Of a stretch of 64,000 bases of DNA, positions 8,086 to 15,698 are shown piece by piece (position 1 is the first letter of the stretch; the number at the start of each line of letters is the position of its first letter). Source of the stretch: CAVSPO01 sp963730005. GTDB taxonomy: Bacteria; Actinomycetota; Actinomycetes; Propionibacteriales; Propionibacteriaceae. Made by a program: the position numbers and the translations under genes. Location: the NCBI GenBank assembly GCA_963730005.1, contig CAVSPO010000028.1:62001-126000 (forward strand). Direction: 5' to 3'. The notes beneath the pieces are model-generated. The model had not been told where the DNA came from and did no database searches. It saw only the letters and a program-made list of their open reading frames with translations.

Positions 8086-8775
8086 ATGGCGCTGGCCAGC
8101 AATCTCGGCAAGTCCCTCATCGCGGCAGTTCCCGCCGTCGCTCCCGGTGCCACGGCCCAGCTCCTGCGCCTGCTCATCGACTACTCCATCAACGGGCTGG
8201 GCAAACTCCCCGGTGCACGCGTTTCGGCGGCCGGAGCGCTGGAGCGCGCCACGGGCGACTTCGAGACCGCGATCACCAACCTCACTCGCAGCCACGTGGC
8301 GCTGGGCGGCGCCCAGGGCTTCGTGACCAATCTGGGCGGGCTGGCCACTGCGATGGCCGCAGTGCCCGCCAACCTGGCCGGTATCACCATCGTGCAGAGC
8401 CGGCTGGTGGCCTCGATCGTCCACCTCCGCGGTTACGACGTGGACGATCCTCGGGTGCGCAGCGCCATCGTGATGACCCTGCTGGGACGCGCCACCGTCC
8501 ATGAGCTGATCGACAAGGGCGAGCTGCCCGCCACCCCCATGGCGGTGGCCACCGCCCCGGCCTGGGACTCCGCGCTGGAACAGCAGATCGCGGAAAAGGT
8601 CGTCAGCTCCCTGATGGCCCAGATCGGCGGCAAACAGGCCGTGTCCTTCGCCGGCAAGCGAGTGCCGGTCATCGGTGGCGGCTTCGGCGGCGTGGCGGAC
8701 GGCTATTCGACGCTGACCATCGGCCGCTATGCGCGACAGGAGTTCGTCAGCAGGCGCCCCAGCATCACGGCGTGA
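8086..8775 (+). CDS. EcsC family protein
   Basis: Protein of 229 aa with the EcsC domain (PF12787), named after a Bacillus protein encoded beside an ABC transporter; molecular function is unknown. The N-terminal third is amphipathic and Ala/Leu-rich (FETAITNLTRSHVALGGAQG). The family's Gly/Ala core (GFVTNLGGLATAMAAVPANL) and the C-terminal stretch VPVIGGGFGGVADGYSTLTI are present. A perfect AGGAGG at 8075-8080 fixes the ATG at 8086 and rules out upstream in-frame starts. It stands alone between gltA and ddh. Confidence 0.82.
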   Translation: MALASNLGKSLIAAVPAVAPGATAQLLRLLIDYSINGLGKLPGARVSAAGALERATGDFETAITNLTRSHVALGGAQGFVTNLGGLATAMAAVPANLAGITIVQSRLVASIVHLRGYDVDDPRVRSAIVMTLLGRATVHELIDKGELPATPMAVATAPAWDSALEQQIAEKVVSSLMAQIGGKQAVSFAGKRVPVIGGGFGGVADGYSTLTIGRYARQEFVSRRPSITA

Positions 8776-8870
8776 CGATGATGATCGCTGTGCCGGGAAG
8801 GTGATGACGACCGGTCACCGGGAGGCAGCGTAGGCTCCTGCCAGTTACTGGAGACTGAAAGGCCACCCAC

Positions 8871-9851
8871 ATGGCAAACACCATCCGCGTCGCCATCAAT
8901 GGCTACGGCAATCTGGGCCGAGGCGTCGAGGCAGCGATCAAGCACAACTCGGACATGGAGCTCGTCGGGGTTTTCACCCGTCGAGACCCCGCCAGCATCA
9001 GCACCGACGGCTCCCCCGTCCACCGTCTCGACGAACTGGCCGGCTTCGCCGGTCAGATCGACGTCGTGCTGTGCTGCGGCGGATCCGCGACCGACCTGCA
9101 GCAGCAGGTGCCCGAAGTGGCGCAGCTGTTCAACACCGTCGACACCTTCGACAACCACGCACGGATCCCCGAGTACTTCGCGGCCGTCGATGAGGTGGCC
9201 CGCGCGAGCGGCCATCTCTCGATGATCTCGAGCGGCTGGGACCCGGGCCTGTTCTCGCTCAACCGCCTGCTCTTCGAAGCTGTGCTGCCCCAGGGCAAGA
9301 CCACCACCTTCTGGGGGCGTGGCGTGAGCCAGGGCCACGGCGACGCGATTCGTCGCGTCAAGGGCGTCAAGGACGCCAAGCAGTACACGGTGCCCGTACC
9401 AGAGGCGCTGGACTCGGCCATGTCCGGTGAGCGTCGCGAATTGACCAGCAGGGAAAGCCACGTCCGCGAGTGCTTCGTGGTGGCCGAGGAGGGCGCGGAT
9501 CTGGAGCAGATCCGCCACGACATCGTGACGATGCCCAACTACTTCGAGCCCTACGACACCACGGTCACGTTCATCACCGCTGAGGAACTGGAGCGCGATC
9601 ACGCCGGAATGCCGCATGGCGGCACGGTGATCCGCAGCGGCGACACCACCCCGCAGAACCTCCAGGTGGTGTCCTTCCAGCTCGCCCTCGACTCGAACCC
9701 GGAGTTCACCGGATCGGTGGTGGTGGCGTCAGCGAGGGCGGTGGCCCGGATGGCCCGCGAAGGCAGCACCGGCGCCATCTCGATCCTGGACGTGCCGCCC
9801 GCCTACCTGTCGGCCAGGAGCGGGGCAGAGCTGCGCAAGGCCTTGCTCTGA
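8871..9851 (+). CDS. ddh: meso-Diaminopimelate D-dehydrogenase
   Basis: NADPH-dependent enzyme that reductively aminates L-2-amino-6-oxopimelate (tetrahydrodipicolinate) to meso-diaminopimelate in one step, a shortcut to lysine and the peptidoglycan cross-link residue. The protein is 326 aa, as in Corynebacterium. The N-terminal Rossmann motif is INGYGNLGRGVEAAI. Substrate-domain signatures are SSGWDPGLFSLNRLLFE and FWGRGVSQGHGDAIRRVKGV, both close to invariant in the family. A GAAAGG ribosome site precedes the ATG. It is convergent with alr, the next cell-wall gene. Confidence 0.95.
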   Translation: MANTIRVAINGYGNLGRGVEAAIKHNSDMELVGVFTRRDPASISTDGSPVHRLDELAGFAGQIDVVLCCGGSATDLQQQVPEVAQLFNTVDTFDNHARIPEYFAAVDEVARASGHLSMISSGWDPGLFSLNRLLFEAVLPQGKTTTFWGRGVSQGHGDAIRRVKGVKDAKQYTVPVPEALDSAMSGERRELTSRESHVRECFVVAEEGADLEQIRHDIVTMPNYFEPYDTTVTFITAEELERDHAGMPHGGTVIRSGDTTPQNLQVVSFQLALDSNPEFTGSVVVASARAVARMAREGSTGAISILDVPPAYLSARSGAELRKALL

Positions 9852-9868
9852 GCTGCGGGCCGCAGCTC
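9850..9868. terminator. Possible hairpin between convergent ddh and alr
   Basis: GAGCTGCGG-G-CCGCAGCTC, perfect arms overlapping the ddh stop. The loop is a single base and no T-run follows, so it may be weak or incidental. Confidence 0.3.
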
Positions 9869-9884
9869 CTGGCAGCCCGTCCTC

Positions 9885-11042
9885 TCAACCGACGAAAGTC
9901 CTTGTCACCCTGGGCATGATCTGGGTGGTGACCTCGTAGTTGATGGTGCCGGTCAGGGCCGCGATCTCGTCGGCGGTGATCTCCTCGGCGCCGTCGCGGC
10001 CCAGCCAGGTCACCTCGTCGCCGACCTGGACCTCGGTCACGGGCTCACCCCCTTCGGGGATGCCCGGGCCGAGGTCCAGCATGGTCTGGTCCATGCAGAC
10101 ACGACCTGCGATGGGGTAGGACCTGCCCCTGATCAGCATCCGCCCCTGGTTCGAGGTGGCGCGACTCAGACCGTCCGCGTAGCCCACCGGAACGGTGGCG
10201 ATCCAGGTGTCCTCGGGGGCCTGCCAGGAGCGGCCGTAGCCGACCGTTTCACCCCGGGAAATGCGCTTCACAAAGCTGACCCGGCTCTTCAGCGTCATGG
10301 CTGGACGCAACTCGACGGTGCGAGGGGTTCGGGGGTCCGGGTAGAGGCCGTACACCATGATGCCGGGACGGACCATGGTCAGACCCGTCAAATCGTGCGC
10401 CAACACCGCTGCGGAAGCACCGCCGTGCACCATCGGCACCGGCGGTAACCCGGCCACCGCCCGGTCGTCCTGGATCGCCGCCACCGTCTCCAGGAACAGC
10501 GCCAGCTCGGCGCGGGTGAAATCGAACCCCTCGGGCACGTCGCTGATCGGCAGGTGGGTGAACACCCCCTGCAACTCCAGCGCCGGATGGGACGCCACCA
10601 GCCGGGACAACGGCACCGCCCGGCCGGGCTCGCTGCCGACCCGGCGCATTCCGGTGTCGATCGCCAGGTGGACCTGCGCCACCACGCCCAGTCGGGACGC
10701 CGCCGCCCCGACTACCGCGATGGTGTGTGCGTCGACGACGGTCAGGGTGAGCCGTGCCGCCAGCGCCGCGTCCACCTCGTCGTCGAAGGCGTGCGAAAGC
10801 TTGAGGATCGGCATTGTGATCCCGGCCGCCCGCAGCTGCTGCCCCTCGGGCACCGTGGCGACGCCCAACCAGTCGGCAGCCCCGCTGGCCTGGATCGTCC
10901 GGCTGACCTGCACTGCCCCGTGTCCGTAGGCGTTGGCCTTGACGGCCACCAGCACCAGGCGGTCGCCGACGCGCTGCCTGATGCCGGCCAGGTTGTACCG
11001 GATGGCCGCCAGGTCGATGACGGCATGGGTCGCGTACAGCAT
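9885..11042 (-). CDS. alr: Alanine racemase
   Basis: PLP enzyme interconverting L- and D-alanine for peptidoglycan; 385 aa. The PLP Lys is in VAVKANAYGHGAVQV (K35). The second catalytic residue, a Tyr, lies in SRGETVGYGRSWQAPEDTWIATVPVGYADGL-type sequence (family VGY...). VCMDQTMLDLG near the C-terminus is the conserved MDQ...D block. The ATG at 11042 has TAGATT 6 bases upstream (leaderless layout). Copy B of the inverted repeat lies just beyond the promoter, between alr and mug. Confidence 0.96.
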   Translation of the reverse strand: MLYATHAVIDLAAIRYNLAGIRQRVGDRLVLVAVKANAYGHGAVQVSRTIQASGAADWLGVATVPEGQQLRAAGITMPILKLSHAFDDEVDAALAARLTLTVVDAHTIAVVGAAASRLGVVAQVHLAIDTGMRRVGSEPGRAVPLSRLVASHPALELQGVFTHLPISDVPEGFDFTRAELALFLETVAAIQDDRAVAGLPPVPMVHGGASAAVLAHDLTGLTMVRPGIMVYGLYPDPRTPRTVELRPAMTLKSRVSFVKRISRGETVGYGRSWQAPEDTWIATVPVGYADGLSRATSNQGRMLIRGRSYPIAGRVCMDQTMLDLGPGIPEGGEPVTEVQVGDEVTWLGRDGAEEITADEIAALTGTINYEVTTQIMPRVTRTFVG

Positions 11043-11048
11043 GGGCTC

Positions 11049-11054
11049 AATCTA
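11049..11054 (-). promoter_or_regulatory. -10 element of alr (leaderless layout)
   Basis: Minus-strand TAGATT, then GAGCCC, then the alr ATG; no ribosome site lies in between. Confidence 0.5.
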
Positions 11055-11089
11055 GTCAGGTGGGCCCCCTACCTGACCGGCACGACGCC

Positions 11090-11152
11090 AACGCGTGTCC
11101 ATTCGGTCGGGAAGGCCCATACGGGCGACTCCCGACCACATGCGCACAAGTT
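11090..11152. repeat. Inverted repeat element, copy B
   Basis: Imperfect arms of about 23 bases: the left reads AACGCGTGTCCATTCGGTCG then GGA, the right TCCCGACCACATGCGCACAA then GTT. The spacer begins AGGCCCATAC. It aligns with the reverse complement of copy A (2295-2359) across arms and part of the spacer. The right end supplies the TAA stop of mug on the minus strand. Arms have diverged at several positions relative to copy A. Confidence 0.75.
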
Positions 11153-11729
11153 AGTGACGCGCCGCCAGCGGCACCCCGGCTGCCGCGGCAGCCTCGCGGT
11201 AGGCGGCTGCGAGGCTGGCGACGTTCTCGTGCGCGTTCAACCCACTGGGGTTGGGCAGCACGAAGAGCCGCGCTCCCGCCAGACCCTGCGGCTGCTCCCC
11301 GACAGCCGCAGTGCGGTCACCGAAGGCCTCCCGGTAAGCGGTGATCCCCAGCACAGCCACCACCCGGGGCTGTCGTTCGGCCACCAGCCCGGCCACCCGC
11401 TCACCTCCGGCTCGCAACTCCTGGCGCCCGAGTTCGCTGGCCTTGGCCGTGGCCCGCGCCACCACATTGGTGATCCCGACGCCTTTGCCCAGCAGGTGCT
11501 CGACGTCGCGTCGGCGGTAACCCTCGGATTCATCGAACAGCCAGTCGGTGATGCCCGCCGCATGCAGAGCCGGGTAGAAACGGTTGCCCCGCTTGGCGAA
11601 GTGCGCTTGAGCGGCGGCCGTCCACAACCCCGGGTTGATGCCGACGAAGAGCAGCCGCAGGTCATCCGGCATCAGGTCGGGCAGAGTGGTGCCCGCGGCC
11701 GCTGCCAGCTGCTCCCTGGTGAACCCCAT
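11151..11729 (-). CDS. mug: Mismatch-specific (G:U/G:T) uracil/thymine DNA glycosylase
   Basis: Mug/TDG-type monofunctional glycosylase that removes U or T opposite G; 192 aa. Motif A is LLFVGINPGLWTAAAQAHFA (family GINPG; the Asn activates water) followed by KRGNRFYPALHAAGIT. Motif B near the C-terminus is VLPNPSGLNAH. A long open frame continues upstream on the same strand through the phosphatase region, but the ATG at 11729 has GGGACGAGG ahead of it and is where homology begins. The stop falls inside repeat copy B. Confidence 0.93.
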   Translation of the reverse strand: MGFTREQLAAAAGTTLPDLMPDDLRLLFVGINPGLWTAAAQAHFAKRGNRFYPALHAAGITDWLFDESEGYRRRDVEHLLGKGVGITNVVARATAKASELGRQELRAGGERVAGLVAERQPRVVAVLGITAYREAFGDRTAAVGEQPQGLAGARLFVLPNPSGLNAHENVASLAAAYREAAAAAGVPLAARH

Positions 11730-11808
11730 CGCCTCGTCCCTTTCCCCCGGGGGAGAATCCGGGGCTTCCAGTATGCGATCTGTCAGGGCGGGATGGCACG
11801 CTGGAGGT

Positions 11809-12177
11809 GTGCTCAAACGAATCGTCATCAACGCCGTCGCTGTCGCGATCGCCACCTGGCTGATCCCCGGGATCACGCTGGTGGCTTCCGACACCGTCAA
11901 CATCATCATCACCCTGCTGGTGGTCGGCGTGATCCTTGGCCTGCTCAACGCCATCGTCAAGCCCATTCTGCATTTCATCTCCTTTCCCCTCATCGTGATC
12001 ACGCTGGGCCTGTTCCTGTGGGTGGTCAACGCCGGCGTCCTGCTGCTGGCCTCCAGCGCCGCAGGGGCACTCGGCATCGGCTGGCAGGTGGCCGGCTGGG
12101 GGTCCGCTCTGGCCGGGGCGCTGGTCATTTCGCTCGTCAACCTGCTGCTCGACCGGGCCGAGCAGCCCCGTTTGTGA
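11809..12177 (+). CDS. Small four-helix membrane protein (phage holin family 4 type)
   Basis: Protein of 122 aa with four predicted membrane segments: VINAVAVAIATWLIPGITLV, NIIITLLVVGVILGLLNAIV, ILHFISFPLIVITLGLFLWV and a last one around GWGSALAGALVISLVNLLL. It carries the conserved NAIVKPIL..SFPLIVITLG pattern of the chromosomal 'phage holin family' proteins (PF04020), which are not lysis proteins and have unknown function. The GTG at 11809 fits homologues, but GGAGG ends only one base before it, an unusually short gap. The phosphatase gene follows after 8 bases, so the two probably form an operon. Confidence 0.82.
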   Translation: MLKRIVINAVAVAIATWLIPGITLVASDTVNIIITLLVVGVILGLLNAIVKPILHFISFPLIVITLGLFLWVVNAGVLLLASSAAGALGIGWQVAGWGSALAGALVISLVNLLLDRAEQPRL

Positions 12178-12185
12178 GGAAAACC

Positions 12186-12653
12186 GTGGACATCCCAAGC
12201 GTCATGTTCATCTGTCTGGGCAACATCTGCCGCAGCCCGATGGCCGAGCAGGTGGCCCGTCGCTGGGCGGCCGAGGACGGGCTGACTGCCCACATCGACT
12301 CGGCCGGCGTCAGCCGTGAAGAGCTCGGTAATCCGATGGATCCGCGGGCGCAACACACCCTGCGAGCCCACGACTACCCGGTGGGTGACCATCGCGCGCA
12401 GCTGATCACCCGGGCCGCCATCCGCAGCGCCGACCTGGTGATCGCCGCCGAGTCCTACCACGTCCAGCGGATGCGTCAGATCGCCCCCGACGCCCGTAAC
12501 CTGCACCTGCTGACCGACTTCGACCCGGCTGCGCACCCCGGCAGCCCGCTTCCTGACCCCTGGTACGGCGGCCAGGAAGGTTTCGAGGAAACCCTGGCGG
12601 CGATCGAGTCGGCCATGCCCGGAATCCTGGCGGCGATCCGCGACTTCGGCTGA
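12186..12653 (+). CDS. Low-molecular-weight protein-tyrosine phosphatase
   Basis: Cytosolic phosphatase of 155 aa. The P-loop FICLGNICRSPMAE has the CX5RS signature with catalytic Cys10 and Arg16. The general-acid Asp is in LPDPWYGG (family DPxY/W). GTG at 12186 is preceded by GAGGA in the end of the previous gene. It resembles the stand-alone PtpA-type enzymes rather than the polysaccharide-locus phosphatase at 45894. Substrates cannot be inferred. Confidence 0.93.
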   Translation: MDIPSVMFICLGNICRSPMAEQVARRWAAEDGLTAHIDSAGVSREELGNPMDPRAQHTLRAHDYPVGDHRAQLITRAAIRSADLVIAAESYHVQRMRQIAPDARNLHLLTDFDPAAHPGSPLPDPWYGGQEGFEETLAAIESAMPGILAAIRDFG

Positions 12654-12694
12654 GCCGCCGCCTCCCATGCAAGCCGCCCTCGCCCGCGGCCCGC

Positions 12695-12700
12695 TAACCT
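12695..12700 (+). promoter_or_regulatory. -10 element of the S51-like gene (leaderless layout)
   Basis: TAACCT, then TGAGCC, then ATG at 12707. The same spacer TGAGCC occurs in the promoter at 54666. Confidence 0.5.
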
Positions 12701-12706
12701 TGAGCC

Positions 12707-13441
12707 ATGACGATGTTCCTGGTGGGTGGCGGGCCTGCTACAACCCCCGGCCAGGCGTACGACGAGTTCGTCGCCGCGGCACGTGCCCGTGGCGGTGACC
12801 GCATCGCCGTCGCGCTGCTCGGTTCCCAGGATGAGGCGGCAGGCAATCTGGACATGTACGCCGACCCCATCACCGAGCGCTTCCCGGAAGCCCTGATCGA
12901 ACCCGTCTGGCTGATCGACGAGGACGAAGGTGCCATCGTCTGGCCTGAGAACCCCGAGAATCTGGCTGGCATCGTGGTGGCCGGGGGCTGGACGCCGGGG
13001 TACCTGGATGCGCTGGCCCAGCAGCGCGACCTGCTCGTGCGCCTGGTGCGCAGCGGCATCCCCTACCTCGGCTACTCCGCCGGCGCTGCCATCACCGCCA
13101 GGCACGCGGTCGTCGGCGGCTGGAAGCATCAAGGGCGCCAGGTGGCCCCCGAGTTGGCCGGCGAGGGCAGCACCGAGATGGTCATCCGGGATGGGCTGGG
13201 CCTGATCGGGCCTGCCGTCGAAACCCACGCAGACACCCACTCGATCGTCACCCGCGCCATCGCCGCCCTGCAGATCGGGCCGATGAGCAGCGTCGTCGCC
13301 ATCGACGAGGGCACGTGTCTTGCCATCGACACCAGCTCGGGCCGCACCGCGATCGTCGGCCAGGGGCAGGTCACCTGGGTGACCCGCGAAGGCGACAGCT
13401 TCCTGGTGCGGCCCGAGCCAGGCACGGCTGCGGCCCAGTGA
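12707..13441 (+). CDS. Peptidase S51-like / type 1 glutamine amidotransferase-like protein
   Basis: Protein of 244 aa with the S51 (dipeptidase E / cyanophycinase) fold. The nucleophile elbow is YLGYSAGAAITA with Ser124 where family members have GxSAGA. Nearby features are AGIVVAGGWTPGYLDAL (substrate loop; family GG....L) and the late segment VAIDEGTCLAI (family idE.TAl). No signal peptide. Too short and too divergent from cyanophycinase to assign that activity; substrate unknown. It is 53 bases after the phosphatase stop, with its own leaderless-type promoter. Confidence 0.82.
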   Translation: MTMFLVGGGPATTPGQAYDEFVAAARARGGDRIAVALLGSQDEAAGNLDMYADPITERFPEALIEPVWLIDEDEGAIVWPENPENLAGIVVAGGWTPGYLDALAQQRDLLVRLVRSGIPYLGYSAGAAITARHAVVGGWKHQGRQVAPELAGEGSTEMVIRDGLGLIGPAVETHADTHSIVTRAIAALQIGPMSSVVAIDEGTCLAIDTSSGRTAIVGQGQVTWVTREGDSFLVRPEPGTAAAQ

Positions 13442-13502
13442 TGCGCCGGGTGGCGGCTGCGCCGGACAAGAGCGACACGTCGGAAGGTGGAAGGCTTTGA
13501 CC

Positions 13503-14189
13503 ATGCAGATCCTCGTGGTGGACGACGACCAGGGCGTTCGGGACTCCCTCGCGCGTTCCCTGCAGTACAGCGGCTACGAGGTGACCACCGCTGAAGATGG
13601 TCTGGAGGCGCTCGCCAAACTGAGCCACATGCGCCCGGATGCCGTGATCATGGACGTCATGATGCCGCGCCTGGACGGTCTGGAGACCACGCGCATGCTG
13701 CGCCAGAACGGCAACGACGTGCCCATCCTGGTGCTGACGGCACGCGACGCGATCGGCGACCGCGTCGACGGCCTGGACGCCGGCGCCGACGACTACATGG
13801 TGAAGCCGTTCAGCCTGGAGGAGTTGCTGGCCCGGCTGCGCGCCCTGACCAGGCGGTCTCGTCCCGAGCCGGCCGAGAACACCGAGACCCTGGCCTTCGA
13901 CGACCTGACCCTGGACACCCAGTCCCGCGAAGTGACGCGTCGAGGCCGCCGGATCAGCCTGACCCGCACCGAGTTCGCACTGCTGCAGACCTTCATGGAG
14001 CACCCCCGAAAGGTGCTGGAACGGAGCTGGCTGCTCAACGAGGTGTGGGGCTTCGATTTCCCGACCACCGCGAACTCGCTGGAGGTCTACATCGGCTACC
14101 TGCGTCGCAAGACCGAGCAGGAAGGTGAGCCCCGCCTGATCCACACGGTTCGCGGCATCGGCTACGTGCTGCGTGAATCCGCACCCTGA
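13503..14189 (+). CDS. mprA: OmpR-family response regulator, MprA-like
   Basis: DNA-binding response regulator of 228 aa. The receiver domain has acidic pair D7/D8, phospho-acceptor Asp51 (VIMDVMMPRLDG), Thr (VLTARD) and Lys (YMVKPFSLEELLAR). The C-terminal winged helix contains LTRTEFALLQTFMEHPRKVL and ends SLEVYIGYLRRKTEQEG...RLIHTVRGIGYVLRE. From memory the whole length is close to mycobacterial MprA, the regulator of envelope-stress sigma factors. GGAAGG precedes the ATG at 13503. The kinase gene follows two bases after the stop. Confidence 0.92.
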   Translation: MQILVVDDDQGVRDSLARSLQYSGYEVTTAEDGLEALAKLSHMRPDAVIMDVMMPRLDGLETTRMLRQNGNDVPILVLTARDAIGDRVDGLDAGADDYMVKPFSLEELLARLRALTRRSRPEPAENTETLAFDDLTLDTQSREVTRRGRRISLTRTEFALLQTFMEHPRKVLERSWLLNEVWGFDFPTTANSLEVYIGYLRRKTEQEGEPRLIHTVRGIGYVLRESAP

Positions 14190-14191
14190 TC

Positions 14192-15625
14192 GTGGTGCAC
14201 TTCCCCCGAACGCCCCAGATCAACCTGAAGAGGTTCGGCCAGTCACTGCAGGGGCGCTTCCTGTTGCTCACCGCACTGTTGGTGGCCGCCGCCGTGGCAG
14301 TGGTCAGCCTGAGCGTCTACCTGTTCACGAGCAGGTCGTTGTTGCGCCAGCTCGACAGCGAACTGATCAGTGTCGCCAGTTACATCTCCGGCCCGATCGC
14401 CAGCGACCTGGAGGGGCTGGGGGGGCTCAATGCCGCCGCGCTCAATGCCGCCAACGTGTCGTTGGCTCTGGTGAAGGCCGACGGCGGCGTCACGCACATC
14501 GTCGGTGAACGCATCACGATCGACCCCGGGCCGCCAGAGCTGGCCATCGCCCGAACCCAGCTGGGCTGGTCAGCGCGCAACATCGTCGCTTCCGACGACT
14601 CCCTGCAACGCGTGGTGGCGGTGCCCATGACGGTGCAGAACGACAACTACGCCCTGGTGCTGGCCCGCCCGACCGAGCCCATGAGCATCACACTGACGTC
14701 TCTGCAGCGAATGGTGACCACCATCAGCATCCTGTTCGTCGCAGTGGCGGCTGCGATGGGATACATCTCCGCCCGGGCGCTGGTTCGTCCGCTGCGTGAA
14801 CTGGCGGCCGCGGTGGCCTATGTCACCGAGACCGACGAGCTGGTGCCGATCGGCAACCACTCCGACAACGAGCTGGGCGAGCTCAGCCGGTCGTTCGACA
14901 CCATGATCAATTCGCTGGAAGTGTCCCGCGACCGGCAGAAGCGCCTCATTGCGGACGCCGGGCATGAGCTGCGCACCCCGCTCACATCGATGCGCACCAA
15001 CATCGAGTTGCTGGTGGCTGACGAGAAGACGGACATGCTGCCACCCGGGGCCCGCGCCGAGATCCTGACCGACGTCGCAGCCCAGCTGGGCGAGTTCACG
15101 TCCCTGGTGGCCGATCTGGTGCAGCTGAGCCGCGAGGACGACACCAAGATCGCCAGGGAACTGCTCGACTTCTCGACGGTCGTGCGCAACGCGGTGGACC
15201 GGGCGCACCGGCGTGGCCCGCAGCTGCTCTTCGATGTCGCGCTGGAGCGGTACTACGTCGTGGGTGAGCCCGACACCCTGGAGCGTGCGGTCACCAACCT
15301 GCTCGACAACGCCGTCAAGTTCAGCCCCGAAGGCGGCACGGTGCACGTGAAACTCGAGGACGAGGTGCTGACCGTCGACGACGAGGGCCCCGGCATCGCC
15401 GACCAGGACATCAACCACATCTTCGACCGGTTTTACCGCAGCGACAAGGCCCGCAACACCCCAGGCACCGGGCTCGGGCTGTCCATCGTCGCGCACACAG
15501 TGAACTCGCACGGCGGCTGGGTGGCTGCCGGGCACGCCCCCACCGGCGGTGCCAGGTTCACCCTGCGGCTGCCACCGGCACCGCCGGAGGCGCTGGAGGG
15601 TGTCGTGCTGGAGGATCTGCCCTGA
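14192..15625 (+). CDS. mprB: Sensor histidine kinase, MprB-like
   Basis: Membrane kinase of 477 aa and partner of the adjacent regulator. There is a TM segment at about residues 28-48 (LLLTALLVAAAVAVVSLSVY), an extracytoplasmic sensor region of about 115 residues, a second TM (MVTTISILFVAVAAAMGYIS), a HAMP linker, and the H-box IADAGHELRTPLTSMRTN with His258. ATPase boxes: N (NLLDNAVKFSPEGG), G1 (VDDEGPGI), F (FDRFYR) and G2 (GTGLGLSIV). It starts at GTG 14192, directly followed by a second GTG. The arrangement and motifs resemble MprAB, which senses envelope stress; the signal here is inferred. Confidence 0.9.
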   Translation: MVHFPRTPQINLKRFGQSLQGRFLLLTALLVAAAVAVVSLSVYLFTSRSLLRQLDSELISVASYISGPIASDLEGLGGLNAAALNAANVSLALVKADGGVTHIVGERITIDPGPPELAIARTQLGWSARNIVASDDSLQRVVAVPMTVQNDNYALVLARPTEPMSITLTSLQRMVTTISILFVAVAAAMGYISARALVRPLRELAAAVAYVTETDELVPIGNHSDNELGELSRSFDTMINSLEVSRDRQKRLIADAGHELRTPLTSMRTNIELLVADEKTDMLPPGARAEILTDVAAQLGEFTSLVADLVQLSREDDTKIARELLDFSTVVRNAVDRAHRRGPQLLFDVALERYYVVGEPDTLERAVTNLLDNAVKFSPEGGTVHVKLEDEVLTVDDEGPGIADQDINHIFDRFYRSDKARNTPGTGLGLSIVAHTVNSHGGWVAAGHAPTGGARFTLRLPPAPPEALEGVVLEDLP

Positions 15626-15645
15626 TCGGTCGACCATCCCCCGGA

Positions 15646-15690
15646 ACGCACGAGCGGCCCCGCAGTTCAGGCGGAGCCGCTCTTGCGTGT
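15646..15690. terminator. Bidirectional terminator between mprB and the aminotransferase gene
   Basis: Arms ACGCACGAGCGGC (15646-15658) and GCCGCTCTTGCGT (15676-15688), 13 bases each with one mismatch, lie between the two convergent stop codons. Confidence 0.7.
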
Positions 15691-15698
15691 TTGACAGG

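Noticed and set aside
11809..12177. Prophage remnant suggested by a holin-like protein
   Set aside because: The family is chromosomal and widespread in actinobacteria, and no other phage gene is nearby.
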